Below are positions 1 to 14,168 of a stretch of 64,000 nucleotides of DNA, piece by piece. The notes beneath the pieces are model-generated. The model was not told the DNA's origin, searched no databases, and saw only the letters and a list, made by a program, of their open reading frames with translations. Each line of letters starts with the position of its first letter. Position 1 is the first letter of the stretch. The stretch comes from Neodiprion pinetum. Taxonomy: Eukaryota; Arthropoda; Insecta; Hymenoptera; Diprionidae. A program made the position numbers and the translations under genes. The stretch lies in assembly GCF_021155775.2 (NCBI RefSeq), contig NC_060232.1, forward strand, positions 26,109,922-26,173,921, written 5' to 3'.

Positions 1-416
1 CTCTATCAAAACCGGGACGTGAAAAAAACAAGACAATTCATTTTCCCACCGTCAGCGACTGCTCAGCCGAGCAAGTGTCAGTTTCTTTTCTTAACACGTT
101 CCAGACGCGTCTGTCGGGATGTACACTTGAATTTCTGATCTTCCGTTTCGAAGATTCGGAATTAATTAAACGGCACCAGCTAAATTCATGAAAATTGAAA
201 GCAACTCGGACGACGGGGTGGAGAATATCTGGTAAAAATCTTGCCGGGATCGGTTGACTCCTTCTCGAGTTTTAATTCTTTGAAAAATGAGACGCGTGCC
301 TGGCTAGCTGTAAGATGCAGGCGCCAGGCGATAGTAGGCGCCGTTTTTAACTGTGGGAACGCGCGCTGCGGGCGTCGGCGTCTGCGCGACGCCTGAAACA
401 CGACGACGACTTTGGA

Positions 417-432
417 GCAATGACGTCATTGC
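417..432. promoter_or_regulatory. 16-bp perfect palindrome containing a CRE
   Basis: GCAATGACGTCATTGC reads the same on both strands. The core TGACGTCA is the CREB/ATF site, and the GCAA/TTGC flanks resemble C/EBP half sites, so it is a good bZIP target. No gene is visible beside it in this window. Confidence 0.35.
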
Positions 433-1047
433 AAAATTGAAAAATTATTCGCTCGATAAATTTGACACTTTAGGTTCTGACATTTTTTTCCCCATGTATT
501 CAAAATTCAACGAAAGCTGCTAAAAATAATTTCATTAGTCAAAATCGACGCGTCGCGACGACTTGTTAGAAAATATTTTACAAAAGCGTGATTGAACGAA
601 TGAATTCTCGATGAATAGGATCACGGCTGGCTACTTCTAAGTCCCTGAGAAACTTGACGAGCCTGTATTAGCAAGGTCTGGACTGATTGTAAGAATCAAT
701 TTTTTTCAGGCTACCCGAGTCGAGACATCTTTCCAATCGTAATTTCGCTGTGACCTCTGATTTATCGCTGAAAATTTGTCAAAGAGTTTAACGAAACCGG
801 TTACTCTCCGCAAGCTCAGCCCCGTTCAAGTCGCTTTTAATTACGCATTGTACTTGAATCCCCTTTCCGAATGGCACGATTTTATTTTACTCTCGTGAAA
901 GCTCAAGTAGCGTGAAATTGTGTAAAAAGAATACGCCCGAGGGGCGTCAGGAGGAGGCTTAAGCAGCCGGGTGTCGCGGTGTCCGATTCCAGAGTCTTGG
1001 ACGAACGCTGGCCGTCGAAAAGACGCCTCGACGGTGGCGTTGGCGCA

Positions 1048-1055
1048 TATAAAAG
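1048..1055 (+). promoter_or_regulatory. Isolated TATA-box-like motif
   Basis: TATAAAAG followed by GGCGC, a strong match to a TATA box. I saw no convincing initiator 25-35 bp downstream. Open frames on both strands nearby (135 and 151 codons) resemble nothing I recognise. Confidence 0.15.
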
Positions 1056-4000
1056 GGCGCTTTGTATTCCCACGTCTAAACAACCGTGCCGTGTCCATGG
1101 CATGGCGGTAAACGCCGATCGACGAGGCCTGGCACGGGTCCCTCGGACATCGCTTACCAAAATCCTACAGAGAAGGTGGTGTGTTTCACTCGCATGGGGG
1201 GTCCCACCGCCCATGGAGATACGCGTACGCTCCAAGGATCTCTTTCGGCCTGTCCGTCTGCTCCAGGTTTCCTCTCTGCTCTCACGTAACCGATGCACCC
1301 AGGCATCCACGCACAAATCGGGCATTGGCATAGGCGCCGGTTGCGACAGCTTTTGCACAACAGTGCGGCTAAAACGGCGGCTCTGATCTTTTCAAACCGC
1401 CTGTGTGTACGTGCAGTAAAGACCGGAAGTAGTCCTTTGGCAAACTGAGCAGCTCCTTACCGCACTTCCGACTTTAGATTCCTTTGATCGACTGCCCGAA
1501 GTCGTTCAACGTACGAGTCATTTTCGCACTCGAATCGATGATCAATTTTTACTCGCGGTGAGATCATTAGTTATCGCAACATTTCGTGGAACACGTGATG
1601 CGGACGTTGGATCACGGGGATATCCAAAATTACTAGTTAGAAATTTGGGATGAGATGAAGATTCGGTGGAAGGATCAAGCGCGGTTCGTTTTGGCACGAT
1701 TAACGCTTGAATATTCTGTTACACGTCATATTTCGTTTCACTCGGATGTATGATTCGTTCCTGTGACTATTAGCCATGTAGTATTAAGATGGTGCTATCA
1801 GTGATATCCACACTTATACCACTTATCCCTATGCGCCCCCTGAGAAAGGCACCTACATATTTTCAATTTCTTAAAAAAATTAAGTGCAATCATACAAGGG
1901 CTTATAATTAATCAGAAATTAGTGTAGTCAGTTGATTTAATCGTCGGTGTCTTGAGTCACAAAAGAAGTCACGGTTCAAATTTTTTAATCCGCATCTTGA
2001 TAAAGACCTCTGAAATTATTATAGTTGGTTAACAATTAACGTGCTGTACGTTTGTTATAACGGAAGTTTATGCATCATTGTCGGTGTGGCGTGCAACGAA
2101 ACAATCAAAAAAATCAGAAAAAGACAGAGAATTTTAAGGAATTGAAAATGTCACGCAATAGTCGGTAAATTAATTTCATTAATAAAAAAAATAAATAAAC
2201 TTCACCTGAGTACCGTTTTGATTAATTTAAGAATATATTTTGGGGCATATTGCGTCCAGAAAAAATAATTAAATATTGATCAATAAACAGACACAACTTC
2301 TTAATTTATGTATGCAAATCCAAATTTATGGCTTAGAAAATTCTGGGAAGAGCCAAGAAATTAAATTTTTTGTAATTAATTTTTTTTTACCCAAGAAATC
2401 GTTGCGGAATAATATCGAGTTATCTTTCTATTATATTCATTGCTAAACGGGAATTGAGTATGTATGATATTTTTTGCGATTAAACCGAAGCATTATCAAG
2501 TTTATGAATTTTTCAAATTCACTGCGGTAATAATTTCTGTATTCTATGTCAGAGGATATATATGATACAATGCGTCAATTGATTGTGAAAGGATCGAAAA
2601 ATTTTGTCTGGTCACACATCTCCATTTTCACTTAAAAAAAATTTCAAGTTGTCGTTACTTCTCATTATTTAGCTCTTTTTGGTCTTTATCAGATCCAAAA
2701 ATTATAGTTCTCGGTACAAAATAAAAACGCGTTCTGTATCTGTAACAAGAAAATCTAGTTTGTGTTACTATAACGTTTGGCAATTGTACTCGGAATCATT
2801 TGTTACCACAACGATTTGGACAATTTGACGTTGGACCAATAATAAATCGATGCGAAGACCTTTAACCGAAAAGATGCAGTGAACTAAACAAAGAGATCAA
2901 CAATTCTCCAATCAGTGAGTGCAGTGTATTGAAAATTGTAATCACACTAAACACTGACTTGAACTACATTTACTTGTAATTTCGACCATGTATATTTGTA
3001 ACGTTACCTCAAGAATTCTCATTTCACTAGAATCTACTATTATTTATAAAAAGCCAATTTTTATCACTTTAGCGTTATTGCAACCGATTCTCTGTTCCCC
3101 GCGTACACCTAATGGCCTATATATTCTGTCTTGAGAGTAGCTATTAAGAAGCTTGTACTAAATTTCTGCACTTCTATATCTAAGCCAGACGCAAAATTTT
3201 CTCACGAGCGGTTCGACCCCGTACGTGTAGGCCTGAAAACTGCAGGCTCTAGACAATTGCGTGGATCTGACTGTCTAGACGGATGCATCCCTTGCGGGTT
3301 ACATTTACCAGATTCGCTTTCTGTCGTCTCTGACTTACGGATAGGCTCGGAAATCGTAGAAACTTATGTGTTCTCCTAACAATGTATTTCAACATCGTTC
3401 CAGTCCGAGACTTGCCTCAACATTCGACGCTATAGATACATTGGAAATTATCGTCGTGTATAGACGGGAAATAATAATGAGGAATTTAAATTCAATTTCT
3501 CGATTGATCGAAGCATAAAATACCTCAATCCGATTGAAACGATTTTGCATATCGTTTGTTGATTATTTTATGAAATCGAGACCCTCACTCAGAGACTTCG
3601 AAGGTTGAATGAAAAAGTACGTCATGGTTGATTGAAGCCGTGGTATGAGTAAATTAATGAAGAAAAACAACTTTGGTATCGTCTGATCGTTGGTTCGATA
3701 TGGCGAACGACGTTGTAGTTATCAATAAAAATAATCAAATCCGGTGAGAACGGTAGCCTGATTCCAATTACAATCTTATCTCATAACCTTTTTTTTTCTT
3801 CTTTTTTAACTCGCGTCCTAAAACTTGAATACACAGACGAAGACGCAGCTATGATCTGGACAACGTCACGACGCCACTGTCTGCGACTTGGTTTCTCCGT
3901 CGGCGTCGTCTCGAGTAATTTACCGTCGTTTTCAAATCCCAACGCGGTGCATATAATTTTACATTTTGAAAACATGTAAGAAAATCAAACAAGTAGTACA

Positions 4001-5329
4001 ACGACATGAAAATTTGACGTATAGTCAAGGCGCACAAGACATACCCTAAGAGTGATTTTGAATGAATTAAAGTGACGTGATGTTGAAGATATTTCACATA
4101 ACGATTTATAAGATAAAAGAAAAATCCGTGCATGAATTGTTCGAAAGTTTGCTGCACTAATTGTTCTTCGCGATTCAAGTTACTCGAAAGACTTTAGTAA
4201 ATTAATTTGAACTTTTACTGCAAATGGGAGAAAAGCAGCTCTGCGTACAGTATTATTAAAAATGTTTCGTGTGGATAAAATTTCACATGATATCGTTCGA
4301 AATCGGCCATTTTTCTATAATAAATTCTACTCTACACGCGCTTGTGCAAAATTAGTATGAACAAGTCGGTAGTTCGTACAAGTTTGCTTGTTTCGAAGGA
4401 AATCTACACCAACTGGTGTGAACTTTACGTACAGATATCGGGAAGTGCGGGACTACTTTTACTCTGATCCATTGTTTCATAGTTTCACATTTTTCCACCC
4501 AACAGCCTATCTTGAAATTAGTGAAAAAGTGAAAATGCGAAATCGGGAAATAACATGACGTGATGTTAATTCGTTAACTTAATCATTCAGGTAAAAAATA
4601 TCTTAATCGTAATATGTCAAGATATCGGGAGGCGTGACTCAGATTTCTGAACTGATGGGAAGCAACCGCAAGCCTTCCTATGTGGGAAAGAATGCATTGC
4701 TTAAGTTCTGTGCTGAGGTACTTCATCTTGACTTGGGTTAACTGTCGTTTTATCGTTGTCCGACATTGTATAAACAAACCAGGTTGTTGATTACGAACCT
4801 TGGACCACTTAAGTCGTAGACAGACTGCAGAAGAAGAGCCAAACAGGCATTCGATACAGGCGAGAACGCAAATATTTATTTATTTTCATATACAGGGGAT
4901 GTGCCCTCAGCTTAATTATTAGTTCAGAAGTAGTAGGAGCAATTTCGACACTATTTACTATGGGAATTTAACCAATAATCTCGATCATTTAGCACTGCAA
5001 ATTCATCACACGTACCGCGTTGCATAGTTGTAAGATAGAGGGGAAAAATTAAATTATTACAAACAGAAAGAAATTATTCTTGGGTTCATTTTTATTTTAC
5101 GTATTTTGTTTTACGATAATTAACAATTTTTTGTCAAACTTGTCGAGTTAATTCAAATAGTTTGGATTAGCATAGCCGAAGTATGATTGTTTACAATTGT
5201 TACCGATCGAATGGATATCTTTTTGAGTCAGTTTGTTGGTGCTTGTTTCTTTGATGACAGAATCCTTTCTGAACATGTGTAGCTTCACGTTTATCGACGT
5301 CGCTAAAGTAGAGATTTATCTCAGTTCAG

Positions 5330-5341
5330 GCCGACGTCGGC
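5330..5341. repeat. 12-bp perfect palindrome GCCGACGTCGGC
   Basis: Self-complementary and sharing CCGACGTCGG with the palindrome at 29116-29129. Confidence 0.35.
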
Positions 5342-8300
5342 AGGAGAGTGGAATTAACGTCGGTCGATAGAAAGTCCTCTACCATGGATAGAAAATCTCG
5401 GAGGCTTCAGAAGAGGGAGTCGACTAAACTTGACCGTGTATCCAGAGCTTGAAATTAGTTGCCTCATCGCCAGATGACGCTACCGTCGGTGATCATAGTT
5501 GTGTATAGTTGGGGGGGACCGACTAATTGTGGAAATCACAAACTGCCTTAGTCAAATATCATGTTTCCACGAAATGCGTTATTGCCACTATATCGTGGTT
5601 GTGAAAGTGTGAAGGACTAATTTGTATTTCGAGAAAATGTGATGAATTAATTAAACGCGTCATACCGGCGATGAATCTATTTAGTTTTATTCTTTCGAAA
5701 CGAATGATCCCGTGGAACTAGAATTTATACAAGTTAATTAAAATACCAAAAACCATACGATTATGTTCGTAGTTTTTAATTGGGATCAAGTTTCTTATAG
5801 GTCAAGGATAGAATTTCAATATATTGAATCGTTTTCGTTAACAAATTAGGCGAGAGTTACGATTATACATCGGGTATTCGATTATGCAGCAACGGTACAA
5901 GTGGTCACAGTCTAGCTGACTTCTGACTTATCTTGAGAATAATATACGAGGCAGTGACAGGCAGCATATAGTCTCTCCATTGAAATATTCAATAAGGGGG
6001 AAAAAAAAACTCCGATTGCCTGGAACAGGAGTCGTCCATGCGGGGGCGCGCTCTTTGAACCGGCCTAAAAAAGCACCCCGAAACCCGGGAGGAAAGACCG
6101 TTCCCGATATCTTAATCAAGTTAGTTATCAGCCGCTAATGAATTCCTGACAAGGGTTACAAATGCCACATTACGAAATTAGTTTGAACCTCTGCTGCTGA
6201 AAAGGGCTTCCCAGGCCATTTATTTAAAACTCGTAAATCACGAAAAAATATAGGACAAGACGAGGGCAAAAAATGCCCACGGTCCATTGAGCGGCACGGG
6301 AAAGGGAAATTGGATTTAGGATTTTTTTTTAATCCTTCTTGCCCACTTTTTTTCTTGCCCTCTTTTTTTCTTGCCTCCGCTCCAGGGAAGGTGAAAGGAG
6401 GAGTCACGGGCACTCTCGCCCCCGGAGAAGTCAATTAGGGTCGTTATTCGCCCTCAGAATTATAATAATATTTTGATCGGTGCGAACAAGGGTGTCCGTG
6501 TAGGCGTTCGATGATTTTTTACCGAGAAAAAAAAAAAAATCTTGACTCTACCTATCCCCGACTTTTCTCTTCGACGACGCTTCCTGCACTGCTCTTAAAG
6601 AATATTACGAGAAACATTTATCGTGATAACACTGTTTTGGGAAACATTCCGAAAATTTTTATCCCAAATTTCATGCTGCGGAGCTGAAAGAATGACCACT
6701 ATTTCAACTGGTTCCCAAGGATGATGTTACATTAAGTCCATTGGATTGATCTCCTTTCAGTCGGTTTGTTAGTTCTTGCTTCATGCGTTTCTTCTGCCCA
6801 GAAGAGAACAGAAAGAAAAAGAGCTTACAGGCCATTTCTCACGTTCAATGTACATGTAATTAAATACTCATTTAAAAATGGTCACTGGTCTGCTACGATT
6901 GAGAGAAAAAGAGCGAGGCTCATTTAAATTGCAAAACCCTGAAGCTAGAGTGAAAAAAAACGGTAATCAAACATATCATAACGTGTAAACTGTCTGTCGC
7001 CAATGGATTCGGAATGATGCATAGATGTTTCGTTCCAAACGGATGTTCGTCCTATCGGAGACAGTCGGTCGATCCTCGTACTACAAAATCTAAAGAGTAC
7101 GTTAGGGCGTCGTAAAGCTATCCATAAAGTTATACGACTCGATCGGAGATAGCGTCCGAAGTTAATTGCCGGTTATTAAGCCGAACTCATCAACGATTAC
7201 GTGTCCACATCTACGATTACAAACTAGTATCAGTCCTATAATATAAGTGTCAGCTAAAGCATGAGCTGCCAAACATTCACACTACCGTTTGACAGGGTGA
7301 AAGATCATGGCAAGGAGAGCATATCTCACGAGCAATAAATGCGGCGCTGGTGCTGGACGGACCGTTGACCAACGGGGTTAAAATTCCATGGTACCCCATG
7401 GTGGGCTTGCAGACGTATCCGAAGAGCCTCGCCGGTGCAGCGAGTGAGTGTTTTCTTCTTGAGTTGCGTGCGCAGGACACCGGGGGGTAGGCCCAGGGTG
7501 GTCCAATTTGTCTGCCGGTCCGATATTGTATATTGTTGCAGACCCGAGGCCAGTAATGATAAAGATTGACGATGCTCGGCGTCCTTCTCAACTGGCCGGT
7601 GCAGTTGTAGGTACGAGATGCCTGCGATGATCCGCAGACGGCGAGAGCCGGTCGCTTTTGCGGGTGCATATGCGAGCTGGTCGGCATGGGAGAAGAGGCT
7701 CGGTTCGCGATAAGGGATGTTGTATTCCAGAGATTTCAAACTGGCCCCGGGCTTATCGGGCGCTGAACTAGAGCGCAGATTCATCTCCGGCTCGGAGACG
7801 CGAGTCTGACGTGGATTTATGGGAGAGGAATCGCAGTGACTGACACCGGGCGGTTGAAATATGTGACAAAAAATTAAAGTCGCGGGTTTTGCAGCGGATC
7901 GCCTAATTCCTCGGACACCGTATCACCCAGGCGCTATTGGTCGCTCTCCAGCCTCTCGGCCAATAAGAGATTCGATCGAACCGCAAGCTCGTAAAAGTAT
8001 CGTTGGGGTCAACCGGCGGAGATAAGGCGAGGGCATCGTGCTGCCAACCTGAAGACGATAAACAATTTGTAACGGTATATAATACGGGAAGAAATCACTC
8101 GCGACGACGACACGCCGCTTGTCACAATTCCTTTACCAATTCTGCACACCGATGTTACGTCAAGCCTGTGCGACGACATATTTACCTACGTATCGACGCT
8201 TATTGCGCTGTCTGTCTGTTGTACATTTAAAACGATACCGTGCACACGCGCCAGTTTCGTTCAAAACTACGCTGCACTGTACGTTTCTGGAATGAAATAT

Positions 8301-9643
8301 CGGGGCATGTAACTCGATTGCTCGAATTCATGCGTGCGTGAATACATGCGTCCATACCCATTCGTACATTTGTGTTGTTACAATTTAGATAAAGCCGCGC
8401 TATCGCGACCGCCAACCGAAATACAAATGCGCGTGAAACACGCTCGATCCTCTCGTTTCCCGACCCGGCAGTCATACCAACTCGTAATTATCTCTCCCAC
8501 TGGATATGCGGCGTAATTCCCTATCATTTACGGTCCCTCTTTCTGTCACCGCGTCAATCATGCTCTTGTACAAAACGAGCCTCGACAATTCTCCGATTTT
8601 GAATTACAGAAATTGTACGTGACATCGGCCACTGCTGTTAAATAACACGGCTGCAACAGGCATTGCTCTTATCGCATCCTTGAAGTAAGGGGTCTCTTTT
8701 TAAACGCGTTACCAATCTTTCCTTCTAGTTCCGTTCCATGTCTAATCACGTAGATACTTACAGATTTGAACCCTGAACGAACTGCTTGTGACGGTTGTGA
8801 GAAGTGAAAAATCGATGTGAGTAGGTACGATACGCTCGACCAAGACGGATACGTCTAAGCATTTTTGGACCCGTAAAGTGTCGAGGCGAGACCTCGGGAA
8901 ACGGGACTAAAAGTCTTTCGAATTAGCAAGATTATTTTTTTCGGTTAAGGCTTCCTCTACGACCCGCTCCAAGAGTTGTTCTCGGTGTGGCTAATAATCT
9001 TCTAACACGGCGGAAAACTGTCGGAACAGACGTCTCATCGAGGTAGTAAAGAGACGAGCGGACAAACGGTTGAAAAGTGAGAAAGAAATCGAAACCGTTG
9101 AAGGATAATAAATACAAAAAACGCATGTGTATAAGGAGGTAAGAATAAAAAAAGAAAATGAATCGAATAGAACAAAAGGAAGTATACCTATATTCGTTAC
9201 TAATGGTTTCGGGTTTTCGACTTCGGACAGTGGGATGAGAAACATCTCCATTTCGGAGCCGGCGGAGGAATTCATAAGAGAGTAATGTTTGTCGGTTGAA
9301 AATTAATTTAATTTGTACGAAAGAGAGAATGGGAGGAAGGAAGGACCGAACGGACCGGCGAAGCTGGGCTAGAAACTCGCCGAGTCCCCCGCTGCGTAAA
9401 ATATCGAGAGCCAACTGCTTCGGACGCTGCGGAGCTGTCTCCACCACGGACTCCTTAGCGGTCCATTCAAGTTACCCTACCAGCCATAATTGATATGGAT
9501 GTCTTCTACGAGGAGCATTCGGCTTGGATTTAAATTATGACGCGGCCTGATCTCAGATTCGTCAATGTTTGTCGACTCCGTAGGCATGAAACCACCCGAC
9601 TCGACAACATCTTTCCCGGCGACTCTGTTATACCCTGACCCTC

Positions 9644-9659
9644 CTCTCTCTCTCTCTCT
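9644..9659. repeat. TC microsatellite
   Basis: (TC)8. Confidence 0.8.
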
Positions 9660-11176
9660 GTAATTACATCGTAATTGACATCGGTTATAGATACCCACCT
9701 CCCGATGCTTGTGCCGTACACGTCGACGGTGTCGATCGCCTCAAGCTCCGAGAAAACCCGAGTACACCTTTAGAATTGTATGCTTTCAATTATTTCCTCA
9801 TTTTGCATACCTAATCAAACTAATTTCCCGCTATTCTGTCCGTGTTCCGTGTCATTAGAGAAATACAACACACTGTGCTCTGTACTCGCGGTTATACTTT
9901 AGATCGATTATTGTCCCGAAATTGCCACAGTTACGAATGACGGTGAATAAATTTACGAGGTGTCGTTTATCTCTTCGGGAATCAATAGAACTGTAAACTG
10001 ATTCGAGGTCGACAATGAATTTTTTCTACTTATAAACATACCGAAGTTGCTCGCGGTAAGTACGAGAGTCGATTGTTGATTAGAGGTTTTTTTTTTGTGA
10101 ATTTTTTTCTTATTTCCTTCATATTTTTCTAATACCATCATGCAATAGTCGTATTAATTTTTACGGAGGTGTGCCAGAGGCAATTACCATTTCTGTTTAG
10201 TACACGCGTACGCATATGGCGCCATTGCTAAGGAGAACATTTATCCTCAAATTACATGTTTTGAGTGTAGAGTTCACCGACTTTTCGAAACGTACTATTT
10301 ATACTTGAACACCATTCAAAATTTTGCGTAATGCGCAATACGGCGGAGGTGAAAAAAAATTCACTGCATCTTTCAACATCGGTAATTGCCTCGATGAGAA
10401 ACTTCTACCAACACGCGGCTTGATCTAACTTATGCAACCGTTGAAAGAAAAAAAGTGGTAATTTTTTTATTTTATTTTTTGTTTGATTGAATATTGTCGT
10501 CGTATTTCGCTGAGCAAACGGATTCCCCGAGAAATGCGTCAGCGGGTCAGTGGTTTCATCGCTCGTAACGTCTATTTACGGAGTGGTAATCGTTCTTCTC
10601 ATGCTGTTTTTTCTCATCTTCTGCAACAAGTTACGACGATAAGAGCTAAGATCGTGCAACGAAAACAGTCAAGAGCTCACGCAGTAACAATTTATTTTCC
10701 TGTTTCTAATTATAACGTTGAATATTGTTATTGTTATTCGGTTTTCTTAATGCGATATTTCGAACACGCGCTAAAAAGAAGCGAGTAATTAACTCTGCCA
10801 TCATATGTCTAGTATTACTCCGAAATCACGCATACCCGAATTTCAAGAATATGAATTTATCGTTCAATAAATACGTTGACATTAATTGAAACTCGTTAAA
10901 TTAACAAAACGTTTAAATTATTCTGACCATTTCTCCGACGTATCTTATTAAACTTTATCGCGTTGCCGTTTTTACGACTCTCTCAATAATAATACTCACG
11001 CATGTCAAATATCTCAATCTCCTAAACTACAAAAATCCTAAACTCGATTCTCGTTTCATACTTCGCCCGTGTTTCCATTTTCTCTTTATAGCCTGTTCAA
11101 ACTCTCTTTTAAAGACTCGGATTTCAAGTAATCGGTTAAATTTACAGCAGATCCGTAACCGCTAATCTCTAAATTT

Positions 11177-11200
11177 GAATCAGTGAAAATTCACTGATTC
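11177..11200. repeat. 24-bp near-perfect palindrome
   Basis: GAATCAGTGAA and TTCACTGATTC are exact reverse complements separated by two A bases. The same ACTGATT core recurs twice within the next 80 bp. Confidence 0.6.
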
Positions 11201-11231
11201 CCAGTTTTAAGTATATACCACTGGAAAAAAA

Positions 11232-11290
11232 CAAGTGCGTGTACACTGATTTACGCCAATGGTACACTTGCGACTGATTCACGCTTGGAA
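11232..11290. repeat. Short inverted and direct repeats sharing ACTGATT
   Basis: CAAGTG (11232-11237) and the later CACTTG ending at 11270 face each other, and ACTGATTYACGC occurs twice as a direct repeat (from about 11244 and 11273). Together with the palindrome just upstream this makes a local cluster of one motif. Confidence 0.4.
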
Positions 11291-11714
11291 AATATTTTCC
11301 ACCACCGGAGATTATCGGCTCTTCTTCAAATTGAGAAACGGAATCGGAACCAACGGGATCTCGTGAGCTAGATAAAACGGAGTCAAGATGGCGTCGATTC
11401 GCGTCGAGCCCAAAGTCCGAACTCGAGTTTGTAAAAATTTAAGACGGTCCTGGGTGAACCTTGGCAAACACACAGACACGATGAGATAACGATCTGAGGT
11501 ATCGTCTGAAACAAATGCTGAATGCAAGTCGGGCAGTGCCGGGCCTTTGTCGGCTAAACGGGGCCCTGTATTATACGCATCGTATTCACCACACCCGGAT
11601 AGAATCCGAGCTGCAGTTTGCCCGTGTGGGTCTGTCATAGAGAACAGTTATTGATTGCGCTTCGAAGTAACCATGCGCTGAGGATTGTCCGCTCGGTATA
11701 ATTCATGTTCCGAT

Positions 11715-11790
11715 ATACATACATACGTACATACACACACATATACATATACATATATATATATATATATACGTATGTAGGTATATACAT
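11715..11790. repeat. Compound CATA/CA/TA microsatellite
   Basis: Runs of ACAT, then AC, then (AT)n, ending in ACGTATGTAGG. Confidence 0.85.
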
Positions 11791-12364
11791 GCCCTTTCGG
11801 GTTTATTATTTGTATCTTCATTAAGCGTTGGTACATCCCATATAGCAGTGGATATCATCTCGTTCGAAGATTAAATAGATCCGAGCACGAAGGCGGATCC
11901 TTTGAGGAAACTTTGGTAAATGCCAACACCTAATACAACCGCGTTTTTAAAAGACTTTCGGCTTTTCCTGTGTGTGTTTCTTACCGCGGTACTTTTCGGG
12001 CATAAAAATGTATTTATAAACCTGCTTGACCATCATTTGTAAACATCACGCGTCGCTCAAGAGTAAGAAATCGTAAGTGGGTATCAAGTATCTCGAAGGT
12101 TTGACCATTTTTAAATGCAAAGTAAACCCCTCTAACGCAAGTATTACTTTTCCGACAAAATATAATATATTACGGATGTGTTTTCATTTCTTTTTTTTTC
12201 ACGGCTATCATTTTTTTGTTTCGGCGTTTTTTTTTTCAACTCGTTTCCCTAAATTACTCACCGTCTGGTTGACTAGACGATAAAAACTAGTCGTTACAGG
12301 CTCTTGGAAGATGAAAACGATTAATTGTAGTTATATATTTTGGAAAATTTTTTCTATCTGCCGT

Positions 12365-12394
12365 TCTCTCGCTCTCGCTCTCTCTCTCTCTCTT
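12365..12394. repeat. TC microsatellite
   Basis: (TC)n with two GC interruptions in its first half. Confidence 0.85.
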
Positions 12395-14132
12395 TCGATG
12401 CACGATGGTCTCCCTGGCTCCCGATAAAAATTAATCAACGGAACGTCTTATCAGTGTCATTAATATTTACCTAATCTGAGTCCGCCGGTCCGTTACGAGT
12501 ACTGTTATCTTGACATTTAAATTACGGTGATAGTGGAAAATCGTAAATGAGAAGGAAGCCGACGAAGATATGATTCTTTACGTATACAACTACCGTGTGC
12601 ATTATACGTTGGTTTTAGTACCTACCTCGTGATCTTTTATTGACATATCTCGAAACGGTCGGCAATATATTAGACGATGGATAGAAAAAAATCTAAGGAA
12701 TTTTGTCCAAAGGACAAGACAGTCGTCTTTTCGGCAGCATCATTTCGCCGCATATACTGCTCCGAGTCTACGACTTTATTAGGAAGTTTTACATAGATAT
12801 CTCGGTAATTAATTATGCCCTGTATGTAAATTTACGGCGTGCTTCGCCGTCTAACAAGGTTGCGCAATATTTTACCAAACGCCGAAGTAGCTGGCACAGA
12901 TCTGTAGAATAGCGAATGATATTGAGCAAAATGAATTGAGGAAAAATATTTGACCCGCAGGTGCTCGGATCAAAATTTCGTAAAGATTGTGATCGAAGAC
13001 AAGAGATTCGGGGGTAATAAATCTAGGAAATAGGCCGAACGTGATAAGCTGCGAACAGTGGTCCAGTGGTTGATTCGATCTCCGAGTTACACGCGGGTCT
13101 GCAGCAGGTTCCCCGTTTTTACCTGCCTTTTTAGTGGGGTAAGTTGGGCGCAAACAAAGGAGATTATTTTAACGATGACAAACGATGGAGCCGGCAGGTC
13201 CCCGGTATCCACAGGGACCCAGAAATTTTAATTTTCCCGCCCCGCCCCCCGCCGGGTCCAAAAAATACAAATTACTACCACCCGAGTGTAAATGTCGTCG
13301 TGCCGAACGGAAAGGTCAGCTCGATTTAAGAAACAATTTTTCTTCCAATCGCCATTGTCCGCCGACACCCTTATACCTGTTTCGAAAACCCGGCCAAGTC
13401 CCGACCTACAGCGCCTTTGCTTTTTCGAGACGTCCGCAGCATCTTCCGCGTATCTAATCGTTTGGAAAATTTTCATCTTTGTCGAAGATATACTCCCACG
13501 TAAATAACTTTTTTCCTCTCAACGAATTCAGCTTGCGGGACTCATGGTTCCTGTTCTCATGGATTTATTTCAACGCGTGCGGTTACGATGCAGAAATGCG
13601 CACCCTGCGACGTCAATGCTGCAAAAGCTCTGCGCTGTAACGCCGTTGCAGCATTTTGCGATAGCCTGACGCCAAGGCACACAGACGCGTACGATATGCG
13701 CGAGTTGCACAAGGATCGTTGCTTCAAACCCACTAGTACATAGTTACATACCGGCGTTCAATGATTAGATTAATTAATATGACCGTGTAATTAACGTCGA
13801 GCGTTGCTACGCGAGTCCCGATTTACATACGTACACGTGTCTAGGGACAGACGCTTCCATGGTGACTTCCTGATGGCTCAAAAGCTCCGACTGGTCGCCA
13901 TGGAGCACGGCAAATATTTACTCTTTCGCAGAAAATTCTCCACGATGAAATTTGTTATAAATTTGTGCGAACGTACGCTGGTTATATACGTATACGAATC
14001 CGCTGCACGCCGATCTTCACGTGTATGCCAATCACGCTTCAACGCGGACTGCAAAAAGTCGTAATATGCAAAACGACCATCTCCGGGAAGGTGCGCGTCT
14101 TTAAGATTAGCTCGACCACTATACATTACCGC

Positions 14133-14168
14133 GGTATATAAGCCAGGTTGTACTCGGACCCAATTTCA
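14133..14168 (+). promoter_or_regulatory. Possible TATA-type core promoter
   Basis: TATATAAG at 14133-14140 sits in GC-richer sequence, with an initiator-like TCATCT about 35 bp downstream (A at 14168), an imperfect match and spacing slightly long. It is of interest only because the exon-like segment at 14812-14903 lies downstream on the same strand. Confidence 0.15.

Larger units (their letters stand above)
433..11176. other. Intergenic, no gene seen
   Basis: Open frames reach about 170 codons but none shows a domain, conserved motif or splice context I recognise. AT-rich between about 1750 and 6000; more GC-rich near 1000-1400 and 7270-8000. Apart from the isolated TATA-like motif, a 12-bp palindrome and TC repeats I see nothing definite. 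Confidence 0.6.

Noticed and set aside
3208..3220. tRNA T-loop-like GGTTCGACCCC
   Set aside because: The flanking bases do not form a T-arm stem and no matching acceptor or anticodon arm is present; the same holds for similar words at about 24987, 29539 and 30791.
7277..7784. Two overlapping minus-strand open frames of 136 and 152 codons
   Set aside because: Both are open over the same GC-rich stretch and neither resembles a known family.
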